A DNA stretch of 64,000 nucleotides from Mixia osmundae IAM 14324 (lineage: Eukaryota > Basidiomycota > Mixiomycetes > Mixiales > Mixiaceae). Positions 10,123-20,636 of this stretch are shown one piece after another. The translations under genes and the position numbers were made by a program. The stretch is taken from NCBI RefSeq assembly GCF_000708205.1, contig NW_014575562.1, forward strand, positions 1,303,616 through 1,367,615, written 5' to 3'. The notes under the pieces were generated by a model. The model did not search any database. It was not told where the DNA came from and saw only the letters and a program-made list of their open reading frames with translations. Position 1 is the first letter of the stretch; each line of letters begins with the position of its first letter.

Positions 10123-13017
10123 ATGGCTAGGCCGAGCAGGTACGAACGCTCGACAGGAGCAGCACAGACGAATGGACAGAGCCTCTCAGCGTCCTCCTTG
10201 CTAGCCTGGCTCGCAGTCTACGTCGGCGTGCTATGCTACGTCGCTCAGAAGCTACATTATGCCTTACCGACGCCCAATCAAGCCCTTGTCAGCCCCGTCA
10301 CGGGACACTCGCAATTTTCAGAGGCACGAGCATTGGACGTCATCAAGTATCTCAGCGAGGACGTAGGCTATCGGATCGTTGGCACGAAGCAGATGGTCGA
10401 GGCTGTCGACTATCTGCTTGAGCAAGTCAGGGACCTCCAGCGCCAGCTAGCGGCATCACCGTTGGCAGGCATGCATCAAATCGAAGTATGGCACCAAAAG
10501 GATGACGGCGCGCATCTATTCGACTTCATGAACAAAAAGGTCTGGAAGAAGTACTATCAGCTCGACAATGTCATCGTCAGACTCTCTGACGGTACAGAGG
10601 AAAGCAAACGTAACGCCATCCTAGTCAACTCGCACCTTGATTCGACGCTGCCAAGTCCAGGAGCGGCAGATGATGGTGCTGGCGTTGGCGTCATGCTGGA
10701 GACCCTTCGAGTGATGAGCTCCACTGACCGGCGTCTATACAACTCGATCGTTTTCTGTCAGCGCTCCTCATTGTCACGTTTACCAGGCTTACGCATTATA
10801 TAGTGTTCAACGGCGCAGAAGAGAGTCTGCAGGACGCTTCGCATCTTTTCATCACCAAGCATCCGCTGCGCCATTCTATACGCGCTGTCATCAATCTCGA
10901 AGCATGCGGCGTGGCGGGGCCAGAGATCCTCTTTCAGGCAACCTCTACAAAGGTGAGATCCTGGTGCGGGCCTAGTCGCAGCTGACTCCCGGTCAGATGG
11001 TGCAAGCCTATTCTCATGTGCCGTATCCTTACGCGACTGTCATTGCTAGCGAGATATTCAGCAGCGGTATCATCCTGTCCGACACCGACTTTCGACAATT
11101 CGAAACCTACGGCAACCTCACAGGATTGGATATGGCCCTTGTGCAAGACTCGTACAAGTATCATACACGGCTGGACGTCGTCGAATATATCGAGCCGGGT
11201 GCTCTCCAGCATATGGGCGAGAACACGATAGCAATGCTCAACTGGCTGACCTCGCAAGATGTCGACATCTCAGACATCACACATTCGAAAGACTCGGTCT
11301 TCTTCTCTGCGCTGGGCGGCAAGGTATTTGTGCTTTTCAGCAAAGACCAAGCCGCAGTAGGATACAGCATGCTCGCTGCACTTGCCGTCGTCACTATGAG
11401 CGCCAAAGTGAGATGGCAGCAAAAGGCTGCTTATGCTCTCATGACCGCGAGTATACCCATCAGCCTGCTCTCCGGCATCGTTGCTGCCAACGTGGTGGCG
11501 GTCATTCAAGGAAACTTGCTCGGACGTGCTCTCAGCTGGTTCAGACACGAGCACTTGTGCATCTATCTCTTCAGCTTTCCTGCCTTACTTGGCGTGACCC
11601 TCGTGCAGCACTTCACGCGCCGGCTAGCAATCAGGCGAGGCTATGTCACGCATGGCGACGGAACGCTTGAGCACGCCGCGCTCGTCGGTACCGTCACCTA
11701 CTATACCGTAGCAGCTCTTATCGGACATTCGGCCGGCATACTGTCTGCATACCTCTTCGCACTGAGTGCGGCCTGGGCGCTACTCGTGGTAGTACTCAAC
11801 GACTATCTGCTCGCACCGGCTAGCAAGCAGGGCAGCAGGGTCGCGAACAGCGCCTACTTCCTCGGCCAGCTACTGCCGGCAATCGTCGGTACAGAAGGAC
11901 TCATTGGCTTTCTCGACCTTTTCGTGCCTCTCACAGGCCGCGTAGGCGCTGATGCGCCGGTCGACAACATTATCGCTACCATCACAAGGTACGCCACCTT
12001 GTAAGCTGTTCAACGGGCAGCGCTGAACGACAAGCTCAGTGCTGTTGGTATCATGTGCTTTCCAATGCTGATCCCACTCATGCATCGCTTCGGTGGCGGC
12101 TTTATAAAGCGATTGTGGCTCTTTGCTATCATGGCTACTGTCACTGTCATCATCGTCTTCAGTCAGCCTGGTTGGGTCGTTTGTGGGTACAGCTCGGCTG
12201 CAATATCGCATATGACTTACCCTTTTAGCGAGCAGTCACGCCTGGCCATCCGAAGCGCATATTTGTGCTTCATATGGAGAACACCACGACCTCACCTCCC
12301 GCATTTGCACTTCATACCGCAAGCGCAGATCGAGCTCCGTTCTTCAAGGAGCTCGTCGAAGAGGCTGCCCGGGCTGTCGACATCAAAGGCGCCACGCCCG
12401 TCATGACCGATATCAACGACTATGTCGCTTCTTGGGATGTTACCTATCCCGTCTCGCAGTTTCTGCTGAGCTACGAGGTGCCTCTACCGCCTGCACCTGC
12501 ATCATATCATTCACCATGGGCAGAAACCTTCAAGATCTATGCCAAAGACTCCCGGCTCAATGCAGTAAAGCAGCAGCGAAGTCTGACCATCGTTATCGAT
12601 CATCCAGGTATCATCTGGTCCGTGATTGCGTTTGACGGCGATGTAGTGGCATGGGACTTACCTTCGCCTGCCGAACGTGGCCATGTGCGCCATCACGTCA
12701 AAGAAGCTTCTTCTTATGGCAATGACAAATGGACGCTCGATCTTACGCTACAGCTAGATCAGCCAGCCTTTGAGGCTGCCCAAAGACAAAGCCAGCGCCT
12801 CAAGGGACAGCGAGGTGACGTCAGCGAGGCAGACGAGGCGCTCGCCAGCTTGCGCATCGATTTCAGTGGACTTGACGAGCAAGGCATGCATCCCGCAACA
12901 AGTCAAAATAGCGCAGAGAAGCCAGGCGTCGCTTTCTTCCATCAGCTTGACGCAGCATTGCCAGCAAACGTTGATGCTATGCTTCTGACCGCTGTTGGCG
13001 GAGTTGTACGCATATGA
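10123..13017 (+). CDS. M28-family membrane metallopeptidase (vacuolar membrane protease Pff1 / ERMP1-like)
   Basis: Exons 10123-10756, 10804-10952, 10997-11988, 12040-12178 and 12229-13017 give about 900 aa. Introns are 47, 44, 51 and ~50 nt; the fourth donor (12179) is the least certain. The N-terminus has one membrane anchor ([16 protein letters not shown]). The luminal M28 zinc peptidase domain follows, with metal and catalytic residues in [29 protein letters not shown] and VINLEACG. Multiple hydrophobic helices lie between roughly residues 370 and 620. A C-terminal luminal domain begins near [15 protein letters not shown]. Family members sit in the ER or vacuole membrane with the peptidase facing the lumen; their substrates are poorly known. 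Length fits fungal Pff1 proteins (~950 aa). The start at 10123 follows the first ATG in the open frame. Confidence 0.88.
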
Positions 13018-13329
13018 CGAATGCACAAAGAATTTAGACTGTAAGGCTCATGCAGATTATCATACAAGGCAGCCTCTGCTGGCGCGAGTCGTGTGTCCGA
13101 TAGCATACATCGTGAGTCTGTGGACAATTGTATGCCTACGACTCCAAAGACGTCACATCTGTGCAAGATCAAGTGCACTGCCGGCCAGCGTGGTCAGATC
13201 TGAAGCGGGTGAGCCAATGCCAGCCTGCGCAACGAGAGCCGTACCTAGACCGCTGAGACACAGCCGGTCGGTGTGCTCATCGAGATGAGACCTCACCCGG
13301 ACGGATCTGTCGTGTCCCCTCGCAAGATT
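13018..13329. other. Convergent 3' spacer
   Basis: 312 bp between the stops of the M28 protease (plus strand) and the AA11 monooxygenase (minus strand). I see no coding signal. It presumably holds both transcript ends. Confidence 0.5.
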
Positions 13330-14680
13330 TTATTCGTGCATGATCGCCCCGTTGACACATTTCGTGCCAAACGCCACGGAGCCTAAGCCTACAATCAGCA
13401 TTGAATTGAATATATCAGACTGGATCGAATATACCCATGTTGACCTCCTTGCCGTTGCTACACATCGTAAAAGCGTAGCCCTTGCTTATGCATCGTATGC
13501 CACCGTACGAGCATGCTTTCGGCAGAGCGACCGACGTAGGTCGACGCGTCGACTGTATCTTCGTCATCCGCAAACGCTGCTTGGTAGTGTTTCCGGACTT
13601 GCTGACATGTCGCGTGCTAGACAGGATGGGTTTGACATATTGAGGCCGCGGGCGAAGCGTGTGATTCTTGCGAGCGGCACTCGATGTTGCCTGGGCCTGA
13701 TGCATGCCGCCTGTAATGTCTGGCGCGGTGAGGAGTACGTTCTGTAGAAAGTCGAACGAGCAAGAGGTCATGATCGCCGACTTCGGTTGTGCCCCAGATA
13801 CGTAGGAGCCTCCATAGACGGTGCTCTTGCCGGGATTCGGATAGACGAATTCCGTCCCTTCGGGGGCGCTATCAGCCTCAAATCAGCTTCCATTTGACCT
13901 CGCCATAACCACAACTGACATGCAGTTGCTGCCAAAGATATTGGCTTGCGCGATCGCTGGACCTGACCATGTGCTAGCTTGCCTCGGGTTCTTGACAGCA
14001 ACAACTGCGCAATTTTGATACATCTCGCGATTTCCGAGGCGGCTGCGTGATCCAAGCGTCAGTGAAGCCGGTCGGTATGAGTGAGAAATACTTACTTGAA
14101 CCATGTCCAGCTCAGCACAGCTTTCGTCGATGCTGGCGCGTCTGATGGTACGACAAAAGCGTAGGACGACGCGAGTGGGCAGCCGCCAATGACAGAATGG
14201 CTGTTTGCACAGCATCAGTGACAGCTATCCCTTCCTCCCACGACGCACATGACCGCAAATGTTCTGCCTTCGTCGTACGAGAGAGCCCATTGACAGCTAC
14301 CGCCGCCGTGCGTGGCAGTGCCTGCAAACTCTGTCGTGTACGTTTGCCTGCCTTGCTCATCAGCAGGTGCACCTGGTCAGCGGGGACAGATAAAGAGCTG
14401 ACCCGGCTGTCAAAGTATCCTTGGGAGCTGTACGGTCGAGGTCGGAAAGGTAGCCTTTGCAAGGGAAATTAGAGCCGTCTGCCATCAGGGGCGCGGTGTT
14501 TGTCCAATCGATGTTCTGGCTCGCTTGGTTATCTGTCACCGTTCTCTCAGCGGGGCATCCGAGGCGCGGATGGCTCGTACCAGGATCGAATTTCGAGCGG
14601 AATGGGTAAGGCTTGGTCATTTCGACGTGTGCAGTGATAAGTCGAGCACATGTCGCGAGTATGACGATTCTGCGGACCAT
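13330..14680 (-). CDS. AA11-type lytic polysaccharide monooxygenase with C-terminal X278-like module
   Basis: Exons 14680-14403, 14347-14249, 14200-14096, 14042-13920, 13868-13435 and 13382-13330 give 363 aa; five introns of 46-55 nt all keep phase. A 17-residue signal peptide (MVRRIVILATCARLITA) ends just before His1 of the mature protein (HVEMTKPYPF), the copper-brace histidine. The second histidine is in THGGGSCQ. Further AA11 landmarks are PLMADGSNFPCKG, VIGGCP, SWTWFN, LGNREMYQNCAVV and GTEFVYPNPG. After a Thr/Ser/Lys-rich linker, CSYGGIRCISKGYAFTMC continues across the last intron into MGSVAFGTKC, the Cys pattern of the X278 module found on many AA11 enzymes. AA11 enzymes oxidise chitin, so fungal or arthropod chitin is the likely substrate (inference). 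Confidence 0.88.
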
Positions 14681-14917
14681 GCTCGCAAAGAAGTAGTAGC
14701 CAAGTTGTGAAGAGCAAGAACGTCGTGCTTTGACCGTGCCAGCAGTCTATTGCGCAAGTATCGAGTGAGAGCTACCGAGGTGTTTCTGCCAAGAGCGAGA
14801 AGGACATGCAAAATCGGCGGAGACACGGAAGCACGCGGAACGCCTTCGACGCGCATGCTCAAGACAATGTACATGTATCTTGGCAACAACATCTGACGAG
14901 GAGCCGGAAGTGATGGC

Positions 14918-16951
14918 CTATCGAGGTTGTGGGGGGATCGCGGCTGCGGCTGGCTTGGGCTTTGGCATACTGGTATCAGGCACAGGGACTGCAAGCACCG
15001 GTGTCATCGGTCGAGTGACGATCGGGCTTGAGACTGTACGCTGAGCGGGCATCGTCTGAACAGGTGCTTGTGTTGCGCTTGTGCCTGCCTGACCCGATCG
15101 AGCAGGCGCCGCGATGACACGGCTGGGTGCGGAGACAGCTATAGCCGTGCCAACAGGCCGAGACGAAGGTCCTGGTGTCTGTGTTACAAGCGCTGGCGCT
15201 GGTCTGGCTTGACCTGGCTTGATTGTTGCCTGTGCGACTGGTCTGCTTGCCGGATTCGCGCGTGACCCGGCAACGCTTTGTCCTGAAGCTTGAGCAACCT
15301 GGGTGAGCAGACGTAGCAGAGCAGCAGCTTGCCCAGAAGTGAGCTTTGCGTCTGCGAGTGTCTCGCTGATGATCTTTTCTGGCGTCTGATCGCCCGGTTG
15401 ATCGGGCGGCTCGCCCCGCGCAGCACGCTCTGTGCGCTCCTTTGCTCGTTTCTCGTGATGCTGTGCGATGAGCGTCTGAAGGCGTTGCACGACTGTAGCG
15501 GCTGTCGCATTGTCGGCCGGTGTGATGACAGCCTCTGCAGGAGGTCGATAAGCAGGCCGAGCCGCGCTGGCATTGGTCGGACGAGCTGTACCGGCAGGCG
15601 TTGGCGGTAAGCCAGGCCTTGCAACTGTCGCAGCTGAATTCGTAGCTGGAAGCGTGATTGGGCCCGGTGAAGGACGGGCTTTGGGCGAGTCACTGTTGCG
15701 GGGCAGTCGAACGATACCCATCGGACGTCCGGCAGCAGCCGAGCTCTTGATCTCTGATTGGATGAGCAGCTGTTCTGTCTCTGCCTTGCCACGCTGTTCG
15801 ATGTCTTTGTCCGGCTCGATGGCCGAATTGCGACATTCTTCGCTTGACTTGGGATTGACCTTGTGGCGCTTGAGGGCATCCATGCGCGAGAAGTTCTTAT
15901 CGCAGCCTCTGCAAAGATACGACTTTGAAGAGACGTGTATTTTCACATGCCGCTTGAGATCATGGTTGCGGGCGAATGCGACGGGGCAGACAGGGCATTG
16001 GTATGGCTTCTCGTCCTGATGTGACCTTTCGTGGGAGCGCAGATTGTAGAGACGGGCAAAAACTTTGCTGCATTCCTTGTTTTCGCAGACCCAGAGGCGA
16101 TCGCCGTTGGGTGCATAGCGAATGATTCGACCGCTCCCGAAGTTGGGACCATCGCGCGCCGCCGTCTCCTCGTCTGGCCCAGCAGGAGCGCCCTCGTCCT
16201 CTAGCACGAAATGCTCGAGGACCTGGCTTTTGCCGTCCAGGGCATGCTGCTTGCCAGCTATGACGGCTGCATCTTGGAGCCCAGGGCTCGCAGATGCACG
16301 AGCGCGCGTCAGCTGGCTGAGATCGGGCAGCCGAAAGATGAGAGAGATCTCGTTTGCCTCGGCCTGAGCGAGCTTATCACCGATGGCCATGAGTTGCTCT
16401 ATAGATTCAGGCAGCCGAAGCTGCTTTGCAGTCAGGCTTGCAGCATCCGGCGTGTAGCTTGCCGCCAATTGTTCAGCTGTGATACCTGCTTGCGCGAGCT
16501 GGCTACGCAGAGCATCTGCATAACTTGCCGCAGCTTGGTCTGTGCTGTTGCCGCTCGCGAGAGCCGCATTGGAAGTCTCCATCGCCGGCAGACCGTCTTG
16601 AGGAGGTGCGCTTGCTGTGACTGTTGCGGCAGATTGTGCCTCGGTGACGACGGGAGCGAGCGAGACTACATCGCTCGACGCAGGCTCACTGGCTGATTGT
16701 GGGCCGATAGACTCAGTCACAGCTCCCGTTGAAGGCTCCTGAGCTTGCTGAGGCCTCTCAGGCTCATCGAGTGAGATGATCGTCTGCTCATTGGGATGTC
16801 GGCCTTGCTCATGGTCTGCAAGTGAGCCATTGAAGACCGTCGTCGACGGTGCAGCTCCATCCCGATGCAGTGAAGAGTCTCGAGCCTCTTGCGCAAGAGC
16901 AGGACGGTCTGGAGAATCGACTTTGCGACGCTTGGCTGCTCGAGCAGACAT
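14918..16951 (-). CDS. C2H2 zinc-finger transcription factor
   Basis: A single uninterrupted frame of 677 aa starts at 16951 (MSARAAKRRKVDSP, a basic NLS-like start). Three tandem C2H2-type fingers occupy roughly residues 285-375: CENKECSKVFARLYNLRSH, CPVCPVAFARNHDLKRH and CRGCDKNFSRMDALKRH. The linkers (QDEKPYQ, VSSKSYL) are of the TGEKP kind. The rest is Ala/Gln/Pro-rich and probably disordered, with possible activation segments. The F-A-R-x-Y/H-N/D-L-K/R-S/R-H spacing is typical of fungal regulators of the Crz1/Msn2-like wider class, but I cannot name an ortholog. Nuclear DNA binding follows from the domain; target genes are unknown. It is tandem with the AA11 gene downstream. Confidence 0.8.
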   Translation of the reverse strand: MSARAAKRRKVDSPDRPALAQEARDSSLHRDGAAPSTTVFNGSLADHEQGRHPNEQTIISLDEPERPQQAQEPSTGAVTESIGPQSASEPASSDVVSLAPVVTEAQSAATVTASAPPQDGLPAMETSNAALASGNSTDQAAASYADALRSQLAQAGITAEQLAASYTPDAASLTAKQLRLPESIEQLMAIGDKLAQAEANEISLIFRLPDLSQLTRARASASPGLQDAAVIAGKQHALDGKSQVLEHFVLEDEGAPAGPDEETAARDGPNFGSGRIIRYAPNGDRLWVCENKECSKVFARLYNLRSHERSHQDEKPYQCPVCPVAFARNHDLKRHVKIHVSSKSYLCRGCDKNFSRMDALKRHKVNPKSSEECRNSAIEPDKDIEQRGKAETEQLLIQSEIKSSAAAGRPMGIVRLPRNSDSPKARPSPGPITLPATNSAATVARPGLPPTPAGTARPTNASAARPAYRPPAEAVITPADNATAATVVQRLQTLIAQHHEKRAKERTERAARGEPPDQPGDQTPEKIISETLADAKLTSGQAAALLRLLTQVAQASGQSVAGSRANPASRPVAQATIKPGQARPAPALVTQTPGPSSRPVGTAIAVSAPSRVIAAPARSGQAGTSATQAPVQTMPAQRTVSSPIVTRPMTPVLAVPVPDTSMPKPKPAAAAIPPQPR

Positions 16952-19510
16952 CTGGACTGCAACGAGTCGTGAGCCTGCCGAGTGTCAGCGGGGGAGGGCA
17001 GGATCGGCAGCTTCGCAACTCACAGCCGTACTACGAGGCCTTGATACTAGAAATCACTGGCAACGGCCGGCATCAGGCTGACCGGGCTGGTGACTCGTCA
17101 GCGCCTTTCGAAAGTTCAAACGTTCAGGACAGGCTGTGGTAATGCGCGTGCGCACACATGCCACAGCGTCAAAGGTAAAGTGCCAATTGCAATGACCATG
17201 TTGATCCCTGATCTGCCTTCGCTATGTGCCAACGCAGCCACGGAGACATCAGCTCCGTCCAGCTTTGCTTTGTTCACGCTCAGATGGCACATTTGGACGA
17301 GGGAATACCTTCAAGAGCCGCGGTTGATCTGACAGCAATCATGCAAATGTGATTCAGCACAATGTCAACCAATGCAGTCAAAGCGCACATCGATTCGCCG
17401 GCGGTGACGAGGCCTGGCGGACATCGCCGGTTCGGTCGCTGTACGGAGTGCAGCACCTGTAACGCATAGTACGCGCGCTCTGCGGTCGACTGGTCTCAAG
17501 CAGCCAGCTTGCAGTGTCATGTGATCAGCATCGACGCAGGGATTGCACGCTGTATGTACCTACTGCGTGTAATGGGCTGAGCGCCCTGCATGTATGGCCG
17601 CCGAGGGAAGACTTCTGGCTCGGATTGTTTCGGGAACAGGTGGATCGCTGCCAAGGCGCAAGCCATTTTGTATTATTACGAAGACGGGTGAGAAGGGGCC
17701 CCTAGAGTCTGCGAGCACGGGTGGTCAGACGTTGTTCGTCACCTGGGCAAGCTCATCTGACTGATATCGCCGAGCCATTGCTCGATGATCCTTGGAGTCG
17801 GTAGGCATACCGATGCTACAGACAGCGTCCCCGGGGTGATACTGCATTCCGAGCGGACGAGCGGCCAGATGGCATCATATAGCGCGCAAAGCAAGGCGAG
17901 CGTCGTCGCAGAAGCGTTGCGCATACAGCGTCACTAACAGCTGACTATGGCATAGATACATCACCCTGTCGCGCGTTCGCTGCTGTTCGTGTACTTACAA
18001 GTGTCGTAGCCTGCCTGATGATACGCAGAAGTTCAATCAACGGTTGCTGTGTTTGGGCGTGTGCCGAATGGAGATGATTCATTCGTGTGCCGACCGGAGT
18101 AAAGGCCATCTGATGGATGTCGCTTCACGGTCATGAAATCGTAGACGTGGTGCTCGGAAGACTAGCATGCTATAAATTGCGCTTGACGCTCACTCAGAGC
18201 TATCTTGCAGTAGAGCGCTAGCCATGATGACGATTATGATGAGATAACACGAGGTTTTGGCTCGAATCCAGCCGAGACAGTCAAGTAGTCACCCCTCTTG
18301 GCGTCGAGCCTGCCTAGCGGGGCAGACCGACTACTCTTCAGTGACAGCTGACTTTATGGGTTCGATAGCGCGAAGTCGGCTCGCCGAGCATATACGATAA
18401 GTGAACAAACGTGCGAAATGTTGACTTCGAGGGAGACCATGATTAGGCCTAGCCAGCCGAAAGGGTCTTTCACGAGTATGCAGTGTCAATCTCTCGGTAG
18501 CTCATAACGTTGCTGCTGGTTGAGTTCTGGCAGATGCACCTCTTTCATTCATAGCTCAAAGAACACCGGCGCAAGCTTCTTCCGCCGACAGCTTTTGCCT
18601 CTTGTCTACGGCTAGTCGTTGCTCATGACGAGCGAGTATGGCAGTGGTCTGGCATAGGCGCCAAACACTTTAGATTGTTTATATATTCGGTCAGTCGCGT
18701 GTGCCCAATGAATTCATCTGGCCGACTCGTGCGAGCACTGCAGGTTCAGATTCTGGATCCTTGAAGGCCATTCCAAAAGTGCCCGCCTATATATTTGAAT
18801 TGGGACAGAGTCCAGTGGCGTCAAATTTGCATGATTGCACCGAGTGGACCAATAGCGCAAATATGCTGCTTCGAGCGATTGCGATTAGGCTCCCAGCCGA
18901 AAACCATGGCTCGAGTCAAAGAAACAGTCTTCCGATAATCGTTGGTGTCCTGCGAGTAAAACCGCGCCGAGGTCCAGGCTGGATGTTTCTTCTATCGACT
19001 CATACTTTCTGACGCTTACTCCGTCCTTACGATACCGCGAACTCAGCATTCTCATCTGTGCAAATTCATAGCACGCTCAGCGAATGACCGGAACGCAGCT
19101 TGTTGTGAATGAGTAGGGCATTTGACGCCCCGTCAGAACGCTTTCGTGTTTTGCGGCGAAGAAGTGCGCGTGGCGCTAGTGCATCATCGAGTTTGAGGAA
19201 CGGTTCTTGCGGCTGGACGAGTCTGGAAAACAGTTGCGGCTAGACGCTTGCACGCCGGATGCATGCAGATGAGTGATACGCAGGCGAGGAGACACGCTTC
19301 GAAGGCTGGCTGTTCATGCTGTCGCAACACATGTATGTCGCCGATCATTCGATCGCGCAGCTGTGCAGTATCGTAAGCATGGCGCGCGCACGAGGTGACA
19401 TGCATGGCAAGCACACCTACCTCAGATCTCGGCGCCTTCCGCGACATTGAAGACGCAAGGCTATCCCGCAGGAGCTTGCGGTCTGGCAGCTCCTCGACGA
19501 CAAGCTGACG
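16952..19510. other. Longest gene-poor interval (2.56 kb)
   Basis: No open frame here has a recognisable domain, good length or convincing exon chain. It contains repeat copy B (18394-18542), a TATA-like stretch near 18678-18687 and several short Cys-rich or low-complexity frames. The regions next to 16951 and 19511 must include the promoters of the zinc-finger gene and the secreted-protein gene. It may contain an unannotated non-coding transcript or degraded element, but nothing coding can be supported. Confidence 0.55.
18394..18542 (-). repeat. 149-bp dispersed repeat, copy B (inverted relative to copy A)
   Basis: This is the reverse-complement partner of 9038-9186, ~91% identical without gaps and with sharp edges. 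It lies in the middle of a 2.5-kb gene-poor stretch. The two copies bracket the M28 protease, AA11 and zinc-finger genes in opposite orientation, so they could in principle mediate inversion of the 9.2 kb between them. Confidence 0.75.
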
Positions 19511-20095
19511 ATGCGGTTCGCTATCGTTCTGTCCCTTGCGGCTGCGACGAGCTTCAGTTCGGCCCAGAGCTCTGGCGATGATATATTCAGTGACTTGTCA
19601 AGCTTAGGCAGCAACTTGGCGTGAGTTCCGAGGAGCTAGCATTCGGCGCAGACTGAGGACCTTTGCAGCACCTACTTGTCGTCCGCAGGCTCTGATCTGA
19701 GTAGCTACTTCGGCACGCTCACCTCTGAAGCTGCAGGCCGTAAGGCTTTCTTGCTGACCCAAGACCCGAGACTGACAAGAAAGGTGCCTGTGACAGTCGC
19801 AACCGATTCGACGGGTTCCCTCGCTTCTCAGAGATCTTCAATCGCCTCACAGCTGTCCTCGGCTGGAGCAGTGGTGACCAGTGCAGCCGGATCCGCCGTG
19901 CCTGGCTTCAGCTCTATCGTGAGCAGCGCTCTGTCAGCCAACTCACTATCGATACCCACTGCTACAGCTTCTATTCCGAGTGCGACCTTCACCCCCACGG
20001 GTGCAGCGACTCGAGGCTTCGGTGACGCACCGCTCGTATTTGCGAGCCTGAGCCTTCTGGCCTGCGTTTTCGTCGGCGCTGTTATCACCGTCTGA
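19511..20095 (+). CDS. Small secreted Ser/Thr-rich protein, probably GPI-anchored
   Basis: Exons 19511-19620 and 19669-20095 give 178 aa. The 48-nt intron has a clear branch point (ACTGAG) and joins in phase. The N-terminus MRFAIVLSLAAATSFSSAQS is a signal peptide. The middle is rich in Ser, Ala and Thr, likely O-glycosylated. The C-terminus (APLVFASLSLLACVFVGAVI) is hydrophobic and ends the protein, as in GPI-attachment signals. I recognise no catalytic domain. A related-looking small gene follows immediately in the same orientation, suggesting a local pair of cell-surface proteins. Confidence 0.65.
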
Positions 20096-20209
20096 ATGCA
20101 CAGAGTCACGCTCAGACCTGCTCCCGAGCAGCGTTGCCTGACGCAAACCGAGCTGAATGTACACGACCAAACTATCCTGCAGCCCTGGTCTCCGTCGAGA
20201 CGCCGCAGA

Positions 20210-20619
20210 ATGAAAGTCAAAATGGCTTGTCTCGGCCTGCTCGCGCTGACTGCACTTACAATCGCTGACGATTCCACCGATGAGATTGCATCTGCTATCG
20301 CGAGTATCGTCAAAGACAGCAACTCTGGCAGTAGGAGGTCTTTGATGCTGCTTGACTACGAGCTCACAACGCAAAATCAGACCTAGGGGCGCTACAAGGT
20401 GATATCGACAAGCTCACTGGTGCAAGCGTGGGCCTCGGCAGTAACGCAACCCAAATTGCGTCAGGCAATAAGACCGACTCATCACAAGATCAGTCAGGTG
20501 ATCCGATCGCACTCCCTGCGAGTGGAGACCAACCGGCCACTTCAATGGCCTTCAGAACTAGATGCGTGGCGAGCTCGCTGGTTGCCGTCGTCATCGCGTC
20601 GACGCTTTGTCAGCTATGA
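20210..20619 (+). CDS. Small secreted protein, second of a tandem pair
   Basis: Exons 20210-20330 and 20387-20619 give 117 aa; the intron is 56 nt. The start MKVKMACLGLLALTALTIA is a signal peptide (an ATG at 20222 would also serve). The mature part is acidic and Ser/Asn/Gln-rich with potential N-glycosylation sites (GSNATQ, GNKTD). The end (CVASSLVAVVIASTLCQL) is hydrophobic, again GPI-signal-like. It shares architecture and a LGSN motif with the gene just upstream (SLGSNLA versus GLGSNATQ), but the relationship is weak. Its stop is 17 bp from the stop of the convergent permease. Confidence 0.55.
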
Positions 20620-20636
20620 TGCAATGTCTTGCAGTC

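Noticed and set aside
17362-17469. 36-codon frame ending with closely spaced cysteines (HRRFGRCTECSTCNA), reminiscent of a CXXC zinc finger
   Set aside because: Too short, the remaining Cys of the domain are missing downstream, and no exon chain could be built.
18181-18300. tRNA-like stretch with a D-arm-like GTAGAGC and a T-arm-like CTCGAATCCAGCC
   Set aside because: The T-stem needs mismatches, no anticodon stem forms, and no 7-bp acceptor pairing can be found around it.
18701-19012. 103-codon plus-strand frame downstream of a TATA-like run
   Set aside because: It lacks an in-frame ATG near its start, has no domain, and composition looks random.
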